Origin: Pantoea sp. 18069
GTDB lineage: Bacteria; Pseudomonadota; Gammaproteobacteria; Burkholderiales; Burkholderiaceae_C
Length of the DNA: 39,928 nt
Assembly: GCF_902706035.1 (NCBI RefSeq)
Contig: NZ_CACSJA010000045.1
Location: 1 to 39,928 of the forward strand
Direction: 5' to 3'
Positions 1-7,774 of the stretch are shown here, one piece after another (position 1 is the stretch's first letter; every line of letters starts with the position of its first letter). The position numbers and the translations under genes are program-made. The notes below the pieces were generated by a model, which saw only the letters and a program-made list of their open reading frames with translations, did not search any database and was not told where the DNA came from.

Positions 1-2
1 GC

Positions 3-188
3 GGCGGCATGGTGGGCACGCATGCGGGCGACATGATTGGCGAGATCGCGCTGGCGATCGAGATGGGGGCGGACGCCGTCGACATAGGCAAGACCATCCA
101 TCCGCACCCGACGCTGGGCGAAAGCATTGGCATGGCAGCGGAAGCGGCCCATGGTTCTTGTACGGATTTGCCTGCCGCATTTTGTTGA
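3..188 (+). CDS. lpdA: Dihydrolipoamide dehydrogenase (E3), C-terminal end only
   Basis: The gene is cut by the window start; the last 61 codons are visible in frame 3 and end at TGA 186-188. The fragment contains the E3 dimerisation-domain signature GGMVGTHAGDMIGEIALAIE, then the catalytic His-Pro-His-Pro-Thr-Leu-Gly-Glu motif (active-site base H and its Glu partner) and the common E3 tail AAHGSCTDLP. E3 reoxidises dihydrolipoyl groups of 2-oxo-acid dehydrogenase complexes with NAD+. A second, complete E3 gene sits at 12050-13477 in the 2-oxoglutarate dehydrogenase operon, so this copy probably serves another complex such as pyruvate or acetoin dehydrogenase, which would lie upstream of the window. 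That assignment is inference; the family call is firm. Confidence 0.9.
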   Translation, partial: GGMVGTHAGDMIGEIALAIEMGADAVDIGKTIHPHPTLGESIGMAAEAAHGSCTDLPAAFC

Positions 189-303
189 TTTGGCGCTCAC
201 CCAGGGCGGCTTGGGTCAGGCCGCGCTCCTTGCGGGGCGCCTGCGTGGACGCCTTGAACCGCCTACCGAAAGCCATCCCTTTGCCAAGGCGCCGCAACGC
301 GCG

Positions 304-1392
304 CTACTCGGTCGCAACGGCAGGCGTGCGCCACCATCGTGCTGTCGGTTGCGGCCGGGCCAGCCTCACTTCCTCACCCATGACCGGCGTGAGGGTGACA
401 ACGTCGCGGGCCTGGGCCAGCTGCACGATGCGTTCGAGCGGATCGTCCCAGGCATGCAGGGCCAGGTCGAATGTGCCGTTGTGTATGGGCAGCAAGGCCC
501 GCCCGCGCAGGTCCAGGTGGGCCTGCAGGGTTTCTTCGGGCTGCATGTGCACATCCGGCCACTGGGGGTCGTAGGCGCCGGTCTCGACCATGGTCACGTC
601 GAACGGGCCATAGCGCTCGCCGATGGTGCGAAAGTCGGCGTGGTAGCCGGTATCACCGCTGAAGAACAGCCGCAGGTCGCCTGACAGTATCACCCAGGAA
701 GCCCACAGCGTGCGGTTGCGGTCGCTGAGCGATCGGCCCGAAAAATGCTGGGCCGGCGTGGCGATCAGCTGCACGCCGCCGACCTCCACCGACTGCCACC
801 AGTCGAGCTGCTGCACCTTGGCCGCATCCACGCCCCATTCGATCAGACGGTCGCCCACGCCCAGCGGGGCGATGAAATGGCGCACCTTGGGCGCCAGCGC
901 CAGGATGGCGTCATGGTCCAGGTGGTCGTAATGGTCATGCGACAGGATCACGCCCTCGATGGGCGGCAGGTCTTCCAGGCGAATGGGCGGCGCATGGAAA
1001 CGTTTCGGACCCATCCACTGCACCGGCGATGCCCGTTGCGAGAACACCGGGTCGGTCAGCCAAAGCCCGCCCTGAAGTTTCATCAGCAAGGTCGAATGTC
1101 CCAGCCGGTACAGGCTGCCGTCGGGCGCGGCCTGCAGCTGCGCGACCGTCAGCGCTGCCACCGGAACCGGCACTGACGGCACGGTGTCGGCGGGTTTGTC
1201 GACAAGAAGGCGCCAGGTGATCGCCAAGGCCTTGCGCCAGCCCGGCGCAGCGGCTTCGACCGCGTTGCGGAAACGGCCCTCTTCCGCTTGCGGCGAGCCG
1301 CTGAGACCGGGGGTGCTGCTGCAGGCGGAGAACGAAAGACACGCCATGGTGATGAGGGCTCCTGCAAAAAGGGTGAGAGCGCGAAGACGCAT
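304..1392 (-). CDS. Metallo-beta-lactamase-fold lipoprotein (RomA / NAPE-PLD-like hydrolase)
   Basis: Encodes 362 aa from ATG 1392. A signal peptide (MRLRALTLFAGALITMACLSF) ends in a lipobox-like SAC, so a membrane-anchored lipoprotein is predicted. The body has the layout of the RomA/NAPE-PLD-like branch of the metallo-beta-lactamase fold: a GHSTLLMKL strand, WLTDPVF, the metal-binding HDHYDHLDHD motif, GDTGYH and, near the C-terminus, HNGTFDLALHAWDDPLERI. All core metal ligands are visible, so it should be an active metallohydrolase; the substrate cannot be read from sequence. An upstream in-frame TTG (1449) would place the signal peptide internally and would run through the palindrome at 1420-1435, so the 1392 start is preferred. 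It is divergent from the TetR gene, a typical arrangement for a regulator and its target. Confidence 0.8.
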   Translation of the reverse strand: MRLRALTLFAGALITMACLSFSACSSTPGLSGSPQAEEGRFRNAVEAAAPGWRKALAITWRLLVDKPADTVPSVPVPVAALTVAQLQAAPDGSLYRLGHSTLLMKLQGGLWLTDPVFSQRASPVQWMGPKRFHAPPIRLEDLPPIEGVILSHDHYDHLDHDAILALAPKVRHFIAPLGVGDRLIEWGVDAAKVQQLDWWQSVEVGGVQLIATPAQHFSGRSLSDRNRTLWASWVILSGDLRLFFSGDTGYHADFRTIGERYGPFDVTMVETGAYDPQWPDVHMQPEETLQAHLDLRGRALLPIHNGTFDLALHAWDDPLERIVQLAQARDVVTLTPVMGEEVRLARPQPTARWWRTPAVATE

Positions 1393-1419
1393 GAAGGGAA
1401 AAGCCCGGGTTGAGAAAAG

Positions 1420-1435
1420 TACACTGCAGAGTGTA
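1420..1435. promoter_or_regulatory. Perfect 16-bp palindrome, candidate TetR operator
   Basis: TACACT-GCAG-AGTGTA: 6-bp perfect inverted arms around a 4-bp centre, in the 90-bp gap between the divergent hydrolase (start 1392) and TetR gene (start 1483). Size, symmetry and position fit a TetR-family operator controlling one or both promoters. Binding is inferred. Confidence 0.5.
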
Positions 1436-1482
1436 GTTTTCATTTTCAAAAAAGTAAACCCAGCGGTGTGATAATTTCAGGC

Positions 1483-2088
1483 ATGACGACCGAGCGACTC
1501 ACAGACCGCAAACGCGCCGCTATCGTGCGGGCCGCCGTGGCGGAGTTCCGCGCCAGCGGCTTTGAGGCCACCAGCATGGACAAGGTGGCAGCCACGGCCG
1601 AGGTGTCCAAACGCACGCTGTACAACCACTTTGTCAGCAAGGAAGCGCTGTTCGCGGAGATCCTGGCGCAGCTGTGGGAGCGCAGCGTGGCCATGCTGGA
1701 TCTGGCCTACCGGCCCGGGCTGCCGCTGCACGAACAGCTGTCGGCCCTGTTGCTGCAGAAAGTGGCGATGGTGTCCGGTGAAGACTTCATCGACCTGGCG
1801 CGGGTGCTCATCACCGCCACCATTCACTCACCGCAGCGGGCGCAGGACATGCTGGCGCGACTGGCGCAAAAGGAAAGCGCGCTGCTCACCTGGGTGCGCG
1901 CAGCGCAGAAAGACGGACGGCTCAAACCGGCCGATCCGCTGCAGATAGTCCAGCAGATGGAAAGCCTGGTGAAGGGCAGCGCGTTCTGGCCGCAGGTCAC
2001 GATGGGACAGCCGCGGCTGGGAAACCAGGCACAGAAGCAGCTGGCGACCGATACCGCCGAACTGGTTCTGAGCCGCTACGCGGCGTAA
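1483..2088 (+). CDS. TetR/AcrR-family transcriptional regulator
   Basis: Encodes 201 aa from ATG 1483; an in-frame GTG at 1468 would add five residues. The N-terminal helix-turn-helix domain is typical: RAAIVRAAVAEFRASGFEATSMDKVAATAEVSKRTLYNHFVSKEALFAEIL, with the recognition helix around SKRTLYNHF. The C-terminal ligand-binding domain (QDMLARLAQKESALLTWVRAAQKDGRLKPADPLQIVQQ) resembles the AefR-type C-terminal domain. It probably represses the divergent metallo-beta-lactamase-fold lipoprotein gene and itself through the palindrome at 1420-1435. The ligand is unknown. Family call is firm; target assignment is from position only. Confidence 0.88.
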   Translation: MTTERLTDRKRAAIVRAAVAEFRASGFEATSMDKVAATAEVSKRTLYNHFVSKEALFAEILAQLWERSVAMLDLAYRPGLPLHEQLSALLLQKVAMVSGEDFIDLARVLITATIHSPQRAQDMLARLAQKESALLTWVRAAQKDGRLKPADPLQIVQQMESLVKGSAFWPQVTMGQPRLGNQAQKQLATDTAELVLSRYAA

Positions 2089-2295
2089 GGGCAAAGGCCG
2101 CGGCAGGCGTTCGTCACCTCGCGCATGGCCGGCCATAAGGCCTGGTCCCGGCGCAGGCGCATGGATGGAGCGCGGGCCCGCCACCGCAGCGCCCGCCAGC
2201 ATCTTGGTGTCGGATGACGCGATATACTGCGCGGCGAATTGGCGGGAGATTGTCGGCATACCGATGTGCCGGGATTTCCAGTCCAATTTCGTGCA

Positions 2296-2507
2296 ACAGG
2301 TGCCCGGGCTCAGTCCCGGGTTAAACGGGAACAGGGTGCAAAGCCCTGGCTGCCCCCGCAACGGTAAACAGATAAATCCGACTCAGGGCTCTTGCGGTGC
2401 AAGAGCCAGTCACTGGTGCTTTACGTGGCCCCTGCGGGGTGCGCGGCAGCATTGGGAAGGCGAGCGGCAGGCCCCCCAGCCATCTGTCAGCCCGGATACC
2501 GGCCTGT
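2296..2507 (+). ncRNA. Cobalamin (B12) riboswitch
   Basis: The leader carries the conserved blocks of the cobalamin riboswitch in order: ACAGGTGCCCGGG at the 5' stem, GGGAACAGGGTGCAA, a CTGGCTGCCCCCGCAACGGT core, GCCAGTCACTGG, and the 3' box CAGCCCGGATACCGGCCTG closing the 5' stem. It precedes the TonB receptor gene by about 160 nt and should lower expression of the uptake operon when adenosylcobalamin or a related cobamide is plentiful. A reading frame happens to stay open across the whole element, which is a GC effect and not coding. Confidence 0.93.
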
Positions 2508-2606
2508 TGAGCGCTGCGCGACAGGGGTTGAACACTCCTTCGCCAGCATTTGCAACGACCGTCTGCGGGGAGCAGCGTGATGGCAACAAGCCAGCGGCAG
2601 GGGTAC

Positions 2607-2624
2607 CCCATGCCGTGGCATGGG
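2607..2624 (+). promoter_or_regulatory. Hairpin in leader, possible riboswitch expression platform
   Basis: CCCATGCC-GT-GGCATGGG forms a perfect inverted repeat between the riboswitch aptamer and the receptor start codon (about 40 nt upstream of ATG 2666). No U-tract follows, so it is not a simple intrinsic terminator. It could take part in switching ribosome access or in Rho-dependent control. Role is speculative. Confidence 0.3.
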
Positions 2625-2665
2625 CTCGTCACCAGCAGGCAGGCGGTCAGCATCCAGTGACCACA

Positions 2666-4783
2666 ATGAATCATTTCACTTTGCCTGCCGCGCTGATCGG
2701 TTGGGTACCCGCTGCACTGGCCATGGCCGCAGAGCCCGCCACCAGCGCCTACGCGCCGGCTCAACTTCCCACCGTCCACGTAACGGGCACGGCCGAAGGC
2801 CGCCTGGGCTTGTCGCAGAAAACCACCTCCGGCAGCCGCACCGGCATTGGCACGCTCGATCTGCCTGCCAGCCTGGACCATGTCGACGAGCAAACCTGGC
2901 AAGCACGCGGAGACAGCCGCATGGCCGACATCATCGGCCGCACCGTGGGCATGACGCCGCTGTCCGCCACCAGCTACAACAGCCTGTCCTTCAGCACACG
3001 GGGCTTCACGGGCACCAATTCCGTGGGCATTGCCGAAGACGGTATCCGCCTGGGCGTGGCCTCCACCACCACGCCCTACCCCGCCAACAGCTGGGGCTAC
3101 GAGCGGGTGGAGGTGCTGCGTGGCCCGGCCTCCATCGTCTATGGCACAGGCACTACGGGCGCAACGGCCAATGTCGTGCGCAAGCAGCCCACGCGCGAGA
3201 CGCTGCGCGAGGTGCTGGTCGGCGCGGGTTCGCATGGCTCGGCCAAGCTGGGCCTGGGCATGGGTGGAGCGCTGAGCGACACCCTGAGCTACCGTGTGGA
3301 CGCCTATGGCCACCACACCAACGGCGAGCACGACATGGCCCGCGCCAGCGGCGCCAAGCTGATGAGCACCCTGCGCTGGCAGCCCACGGCTGCGCTGCGT
3401 TTTGAACTGCTTGCCGATGTGAGTGACGAGAAGCCCGCGCGCTACTTCGGCACCCCCACCGTCAACGGCAGCATCGTGCCCGAGTTGCTGGGCCGCAACT
3501 TCAACACCGATGACAGCGATATCCGCATCAAGGACAAGCGCGTGCGCGGCCGCATGCAGTACCAGGTCAACGAATGGCTCGGTGTGAGCAACGAGCTCTA
3601 CCACTTCAAGGCCGACCGCTACTGGCGCAATATTGAGGCTTACCGCTACGACCCCGTGGCCCAGACCATCAGCCGCGGCGATTACCTGGAGCTGTCCCAC
3701 GATCTGGAACAGACCGGCAACCGTCTGGAGTCCAGGCTCCAGGCCGGTGCCCACCAACTGGTGCTGGGCTGGGAGGCCAGCCGCGCCCAGTTCCGCTATG
3801 CGGGCAACTCGGACAGCCGCATGGTGACCAGCCCTATCGCCGATCTGAGCCCCGTCCCCTGGAACAGCCCCAGCGCCATGGTGCCCCGCTTCAGCACGCA
3901 GGCCACCACGCATGACTTCTATGCCGAAGACGCCTGGACGCTGGGCGAGCGCTGGCTGCTGCTGGCCGGCATTCGCCGCGACCTGACGGACTTCACTCGC
4001 AACGACTTGATCGGCAGCGGCTCGTTCGACAAGACCCTGGGCGGCACCGCCTGGCGCCTGGGTCTGACGCACAAGCTCGACGCGCAGACCAGCTTGTACG
4101 GCCAGGTCTCGCAAGGCCATGACCCGGTCACCAATGTCCTGACCTTGAACCTCGCCAACCGCGACTACCAGCTGACCACGGCACGCCAGATCGAAGTGGG
4201 CCTGAAGCAGCAGTTCGCCCAAGGCCAGGGCGAGTGGACGGCAGCGGCCTACCGCATAGAGAAAAAAGACATCATCACCCGCGACCCGAACAACAGCCAG
4301 TTGTCGATACAAGGCGGCAAGCAGCATTCCCAGGGCCTGGAGCTCAGCAGCCTGCTGCACGTGTCGCCCCACTGGCGCCTGGAGGGCAATTACGCCTGGG
4401 TCGATGCCAAATATGACGAACTGATGGAAGCCGGCGGCGCTGACCGCTCCGGCAAGCGCCCCACCAATGTGGCGCGCAACACCGCCAACCTGTGGGCACA
4501 CTACACCACGCATGGCAGCATGGGCCGCTGGCAGGCATCGCTGGGCGCGCGCGCCGTGGGTCAGCGCTTTGCCGACAACGCCAATACGGCCACGAGCGGC
4601 GGCTACACCGTATGGGATGCGGCGCTGAGCTGGCGCCCCCAACCGCACAGCACCTACCGCCTGACGGTGCGCAACCTGAGCGACAAGCTCTACACCTACT
4701 CGGCCGTATCCAATGCCAGGGCGGCTCAAGCCTATCCGGGCGAAGGCCGCCGCGTGGATCTGAGCGCAGAGTTCGCGTTCTGA
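2666..4783 (+). CDS. TonB-dependent outer-membrane receptor, B12-riboswitch controlled
   Basis: Encodes 705 aa from ATG 2666. MNHFTLPAALIGWVPAALAMAAEP is a short signal peptide. PTVHVTGTAEG resembles a TonB box. Next is the plug domain (DMADIIGRTVGMTPL-like region, then YERVEVLRGPASIVYGTGTTGATANVVRKQPT, the classic plug end), and a 22-strand-type barrel ending in the terminal Phe of VDLSAEFAF. The plug and barrel wording is that of the siderophore-receptor branch (FhuA/FecA-like), yet the gene is led by a cobalamin riboswitch and followed by a BtuFCD-type importer. Uptake of cobalamin or another corrinoid is therefore the best functional reading; a metal chelate tied to B12 status (for example a cobalt complex) is the alternative. 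An in-frame GTG (2657) is less likely as start. Confidence 0.85.
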   Translation: MNHFTLPAALIGWVPAALAMAAEPATSAYAPAQLPTVHVTGTAEGRLGLSQKTTSGSRTGIGTLDLPASLDHVDEQTWQARGDSRMADIIGRTVGMTPLSATSYNSLSFSTRGFTGTNSVGIAEDGIRLGVASTTTPYPANSWGYERVEVLRGPASIVYGTGTTGATANVVRKQPTRETLREVLVGAGSHGSAKLGLGMGGALSDTLSYRVDAYGHHTNGEHDMARASGAKLMSTLRWQPTAALRFELLADVSDEKPARYFGTPTVNGSIVPELLGRNFNTDDSDIRIKDKRVRGRMQYQVNEWLGVSNELYHFKADRYWRNIEAYRYDPVAQTISRGDYLELSHDLEQTGNRLESRLQAGAHQLVLGWEASRAQFRYAGNSDSRMVTSPIADLSPVPWNSPSAMVPRFSTQATTHDFYAEDAWTLGERWLLLAGIRRDLTDFTRNDLIGSGSFDKTLGGTAWRLGLTHKLDAQTSLYGQVSQGHDPVTNVLTLNLANRDYQLTTARQIEVGLKQQFAQGQGEWTAAAYRIEKKDIITRDPNNSQLSIQGGKQHSQGLELSSLLHVSPHWRLEGNYAWVDAKYDELMEAGGADRSGKRPTNVARNTANLWAHYTTHGSMGRWQASLGARAVGQRFADNANTATSGGYTVWDAALSWRPQPHSTYRLTVRNLSDKLYTYSAVSNARAAQAYPGEGRRVDLSAEFAF

Positions 4784-4848
4784 CTTCGGGCTTGGAAACC
4801 AGGCAGCTGCCAGCGCATGTATTTACCCGAATTCATCACCAGGATCCC

Positions 4849-5901
4849 ATGAAATTCCATAGAGACATGCGCAACCAGTTCCTGCGGTCCTGTTTCCTGA
4901 AGCGTTCTGCCATCACGGTGGCCGCGGTGATCGGGGGTCTGGCGCTGACCGCCTGTTCCGAGCAGCGCGCCACCGATGGCCGCACTGCGCCCGCCAAGGA
5001 GGCGCGTGCGCCCATCACCCTTGAAGTCTGTGGCCAGCCCGTCACCTACACCCGGGTGCCGCAGCGCGCCGTCACGCACGGCATCAATATCACCGAGATG
5101 TTCCTGGCGCTGGGCCTGCAGGATCGCCTGGTGGGCTATGGCGGCGTGCGCGACATCCAGCGCCTGCCAGCGGCCCTGCAGCCCTTGCTGGAGAAGATTC
5201 CCGATCTGTCCAACCAGGGCATGAACCTGGAAACCCTGCTCAATGCCCAGCCGGACTTTGTCTTCAGTGGCTGGGCCTATGGCTTTCGCCAAGGCCAGAT
5301 CACGCCCGCAAACCTGCAAGAGCTGGGCATTGCCAGCTACGTACTCAGCGAGTCCTGCATTCGCCAGGTGGCACGCGAACGCGTGTCGCTGGAAGACACC
5401 TTCCAGGACCTGCTCAACCTGGGCCGTATTTTTGCGATCGAGACACAGGCCGAGGCCCTGGTCAACGGCCAGCGCGCCGAGCTGCGGCGCATCACCGATG
5501 CGCTCAAGGACGTCGCCCACAAGCCCAAGGTGTTTGTCTATGACAGCGGCACCGACATCCCTGTCACCACCGGCCGCTATGCCATGCCACAGGCCATGAT
5601 GGAAGCGGCCGGTGCCAGCAACATCTTCGACGACCTGGACAGCAGCTGGATGCGCGGCAACTGGGAAGACGTGATCGCGCGCGACCCGGACTGGATTGTC
5701 ATCGTGGACAACGACCGCCCCACCGCAGACAGCAAACGCCAGTTCCTGCTCAGCACGCCCGAGCTGTCCCAGGTCAAGGCCATACGCGAGCAGAAGTTTG
5801 TGCTGATGGATTTCTCCGAAGCCACGCCCGGCCCGCGCAATGTGGAGGCCACGCGCCGGCTGGCCCGGGCGCTGCACCCCGAACAGATCACCCCACCATG
5901 A
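4849..5901 (+). CDS. ABC transporter substrate-binding lipoprotein, BtuF/FecB-type
   Basis: Encodes 350 aa from ATG 4849 with AGGA just upstream. The signal peptide ends in a lipobox (LALTAC), so it is a lipid-anchored binding protein. The mature part is a periplasmic-binding fold of the BtuF/FecB class: PQRAVTHGINITEMFLALGLQDRLVGYGG at the first domain, LETLLNAQPDFVFSGW, a long linking helix (EDTFQDLLNLGRIFAIETQAEALV), and WEDVIARDPDWIVIVDND in the second domain. It follows the receptor by about 65 nt and its stop overlaps the permease start (ATGA at 5898-5901), so the genes are translationally coupled. Corrinoid is the likely ligand from the riboswitch; family members also bind ferric siderophores or other metal chelates. 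Confidence 0.82.
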   Translation: MKFHRDMRNQFLRSCFLKRSAITVAAVIGGLALTACSEQRATDGRTAPAKEARAPITLEVCGQPVTYTRVPQRAVTHGINITEMFLALGLQDRLVGYGGVRDIQRLPAALQPLLEKIPDLSNQGMNLETLLNAQPDFVFSGWAYGFRQGQITPANLQELGIASYVLSESCIRQVARERVSLEDTFQDLLNLGRIFAIETQAEALVNGQRAELRRITDALKDVAHKPKVFVYDSGTDIPVTTGRYAMPQAMMEAAGASNIFDDLDSSWMRGNWEDVIARDPDWIVIVDNDRPTADSKRQFLLSTPELSQVKAIREQKFVLMDFSEATPGPRNVEATRRLARALHPEQITPP

Positions 5902-6983
5902 CCACGTCCACCACTTTGGCCTTTGCGCTGCAGCGCCGCCAGCTGGCGTTGTGGCTCGCGGCACTGCTGGCCTTGCTGCTGGTGTCGCTCACGCTGGCCA
6001 TCACCTTGGGGCCCGTGCGCATTGCCCCCCAGCAGGCATGGCTGATCACCGCCCATGAAATGGGCACCCGGCTGGGCATGGACCTGCAGCCCGGCGACTG
6101 GAGCCCGGCGCAATCGCAAATCGTCTGGCGCGTGCGCATGCCGCGCGTGCTGCTGGCGGCGCTCGTCGGCGCGGGCCTGGCGCTGGTGGGCGTGGCCATG
6201 CAGGCCATGGTGCGCAACCCGCTGGCCGACCCGTATTTGCTGGGCGTGTCGTCGGGCGCATCGGTGGGCGCGGTCAGCGTGATTGCGTTTGGCATGCTGG
6301 CATTCGCGGGTGAACTGGCCTTGCCGCTGGGTGCCTTTGGCGGCGCGCTGGCGGCCTGCGTGGCCGTGTATTTCCTCGCCTACGCCAATGGACAATTGCA
6401 GGCCACACGCCTTATTCTGGGCGGCGTGGCCATTGCCTACTGCCTGGGCGGAATCACCAGCCTGATCGTGCTGACGGCCGACCAGCGCGAGCTGGCCAAC
6501 TCCGTGCTGACGTGGACGCTGGGCAGCCTGGCCGGCACCCGCTGGGATGAGCTGGGCCTTCCTGCCGGTTTGCTGGTGATTGGTGCCGGCTTGCTGCTGA
6601 CGCAGGCGCGCGCGCTCAACGCCCTGCTGTCTGGCGAGGAAAGCGCTGCCACGCTGGGAGTGGACACCACGCGCACCAGGCGCTGGCTGTTTGTGCTGGT
6701 CTCGCTGGTCACCGGCGTGCTGGTGGCACTGACCGGACCGATTGGCTTTGTGGGCCTGATCGTGCCCCACGTCACCCGCATGCTGGTGGGCGCGGAACAC
6801 CGCCGCGTGCTGCCCGTGGCGGCGCTGGTGGGCGCGATCTTCCTGGTCTGGGTGGATGTGTTTTCGCGCATCGCCTTTGCGCCCGCTGAAGTGCCTGTAG
6901 GCGTCATCACCTCCTTGCTGGGCGGCCCGTTTTTCGCCTGGATGCTGTGCCGCAGGAACGCGCGTGAAAGGCTGGTGGCATGA
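5898..6983 (+). CDS. FecCD/BtuC-type ABC transporter permease
   Basis: Encodes 361 aa. It is a polytopic inner-membrane protein with about ten predicted helices. Family landmarks of the FecCD/BtuC permeases are visible: WRVRMPRVLLAALVGAGLALVGVAMQAMVRNPLADPYLLGVSSGASVGAV near the N-terminus, GEESAATLGVDT (the ATPase-coupling region), and GPIGFVGLIVPHVTRMLVG near the C-terminus. Start and stop both overlap neighbours by 4 bp (ATGA), giving tight coupling with the binding-protein and ATPase genes. It should form the transmembrane channel of a corrinoid importer. Confidence 0.88.
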   Translation: MTTSTTLAFALQRRQLALWLAALLALLLVSLTLAITLGPVRIAPQQAWLITAHEMGTRLGMDLQPGDWSPAQSQIVWRVRMPRVLLAALVGAGLALVGVAMQAMVRNPLADPYLLGVSSGASVGAVSVIAFGMLAFAGELALPLGAFGGALAACVAVYFLAYANGQLQATRLILGGVAIAYCLGGITSLIVLTADQRELANSVLTWTLGSLAGTRWDELGLPAGLLVIGAGLLLTQARALNALLSGEESAATLGVDTTRTRRWLFVLVSLVTGVLVALTGPIGFVGLIVPHVTRMLVGAEHRRVLPVAALVGAIFLVWVDVFSRIAFAPAEVPVGVITSLLGGPFFAWMLCRRNARERLVA

Positions 6984-7774
6984 ACGCGCCTTCACCCAGC
7001 CCCCACCTGCAGGCCCAAGGCCTGAGCTGGCAAGCCGCAGCCGCCCATATCGTGCGCGATGTGAGCCTGCATGTGGCGCAAGGCGAGCTGGTCGGCCTGC
7101 TGGGCCCCAACGGCAGCGGCAAATCCACCTTGCTGCGCATGATCTACCGCACCCTCCAACCCGCCAGCGGCAGCGTACGGGTCAACGGCAGCGATGTATG
7201 GCGCACCAGTGCGCGCGACAACGCCCGCGCCATGGCGGTGCTGGCGCAGGAAAATGCCAGCGAGTTCGAGCTGCGCGTGCGCGATGTGGTGCTGATGGGC
7301 CGCACGCCCCACCAGTCGCCGTTTGCAAGGGATGGCGAGGAAGACTTTCGCATCGTCGCCCAGGCGCTGCAGCGGGTGGATGCCGAGGTACTGTCGGAAC
7401 GCATTTTCTCCACGCTTTCCGGCGGTGAAAAACAGCGCGTGCTCATGGCCCGCGCCCTGGCCCAGCAGGCGCCGCTGCTGGTGCTGGACGAGCCCACCAA
7501 CCACCTCGACGTGCGCCACCAGTTCGAGCTGATGAACCTCATACGCAGCCTGGGTCTGACGGCGCTGGCCGCACTGCACGAGCTGCCCCTGGCCGCACAT
7601 TACTGCGACCGGCTGTACCTGCTCAAGGACGGCGCGCTTGTCGCCCAGGGCACGCCCACGCAGGTGCTCACGCCCGACATCATTGCCGATGTGTACGGCG
7701 TGCGCGCCCTGGTACGCCCCAGCCCGCGCAGCGGCAAGCCATTGATTGAATTTCTGCCGGATGCGCTGTTATGA
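6980..7774 (+). CDS. ABC transporter ATP-binding protein, BtuD/FecE-type
   Basis: Encodes 264 aa. Walker A GPNGSGKST at residues 42-50, Q-loop region VLAQENASEFELRVRDVVLMGRTPH, signature LSGGEKQRV, Walker B LLVLDEPTNHLD and the switch His in ALHELPLAAHYCDRLYLLKDG are all intact, so it should be an active ATPase. It is the energising subunit of the importer encoded by the two preceding genes. Its stop overlaps the next gene by 4 bp (ATGA at 7771-7774), so the CbiX-like/[2Fe-2S] protein belongs to the same transcript. Confidence 0.88.
   Translation: MNAPSPSPHLQAQGLSWQAAAAHIVRDVSLHVAQGELVGLLGPNGSGKSTLLRMIYRTLQPASGSVRVNGSDVWRTSARDNARAMAVLAQENASEFELRVRDVVLMGRTPHQSPFARDGEEDFRIVAQALQRVDAEVLSERIFSTLSGGEKQRVLMARALAQQAPLLVLDEPTNHLDVRHQFELMNLIRSLGLTALAALHELPLAAHYCDRLYLLKDGALVAQGTPTQVLTPDIIADVYGVRALVRPSPRSGKPLIEFLPDALL

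Noticed and set aside
2223..2228. TATACT -10 box for the riboswitch transcript
   Set aside because: The only TTG-type hexamer upstream (2204-2209) is 13 bp away, too close for a normal promoter.
2165..2665. Extension of the TonB receptor frame upstream of ATG 2666
   Set aside because: It would run through the cobalamin riboswitch, and the signal peptide starts at 2666.
2321..4729. 802-codon open frame on the minus strand
   Set aside because: Shadow of the TonB receptor and riboswitch leader.
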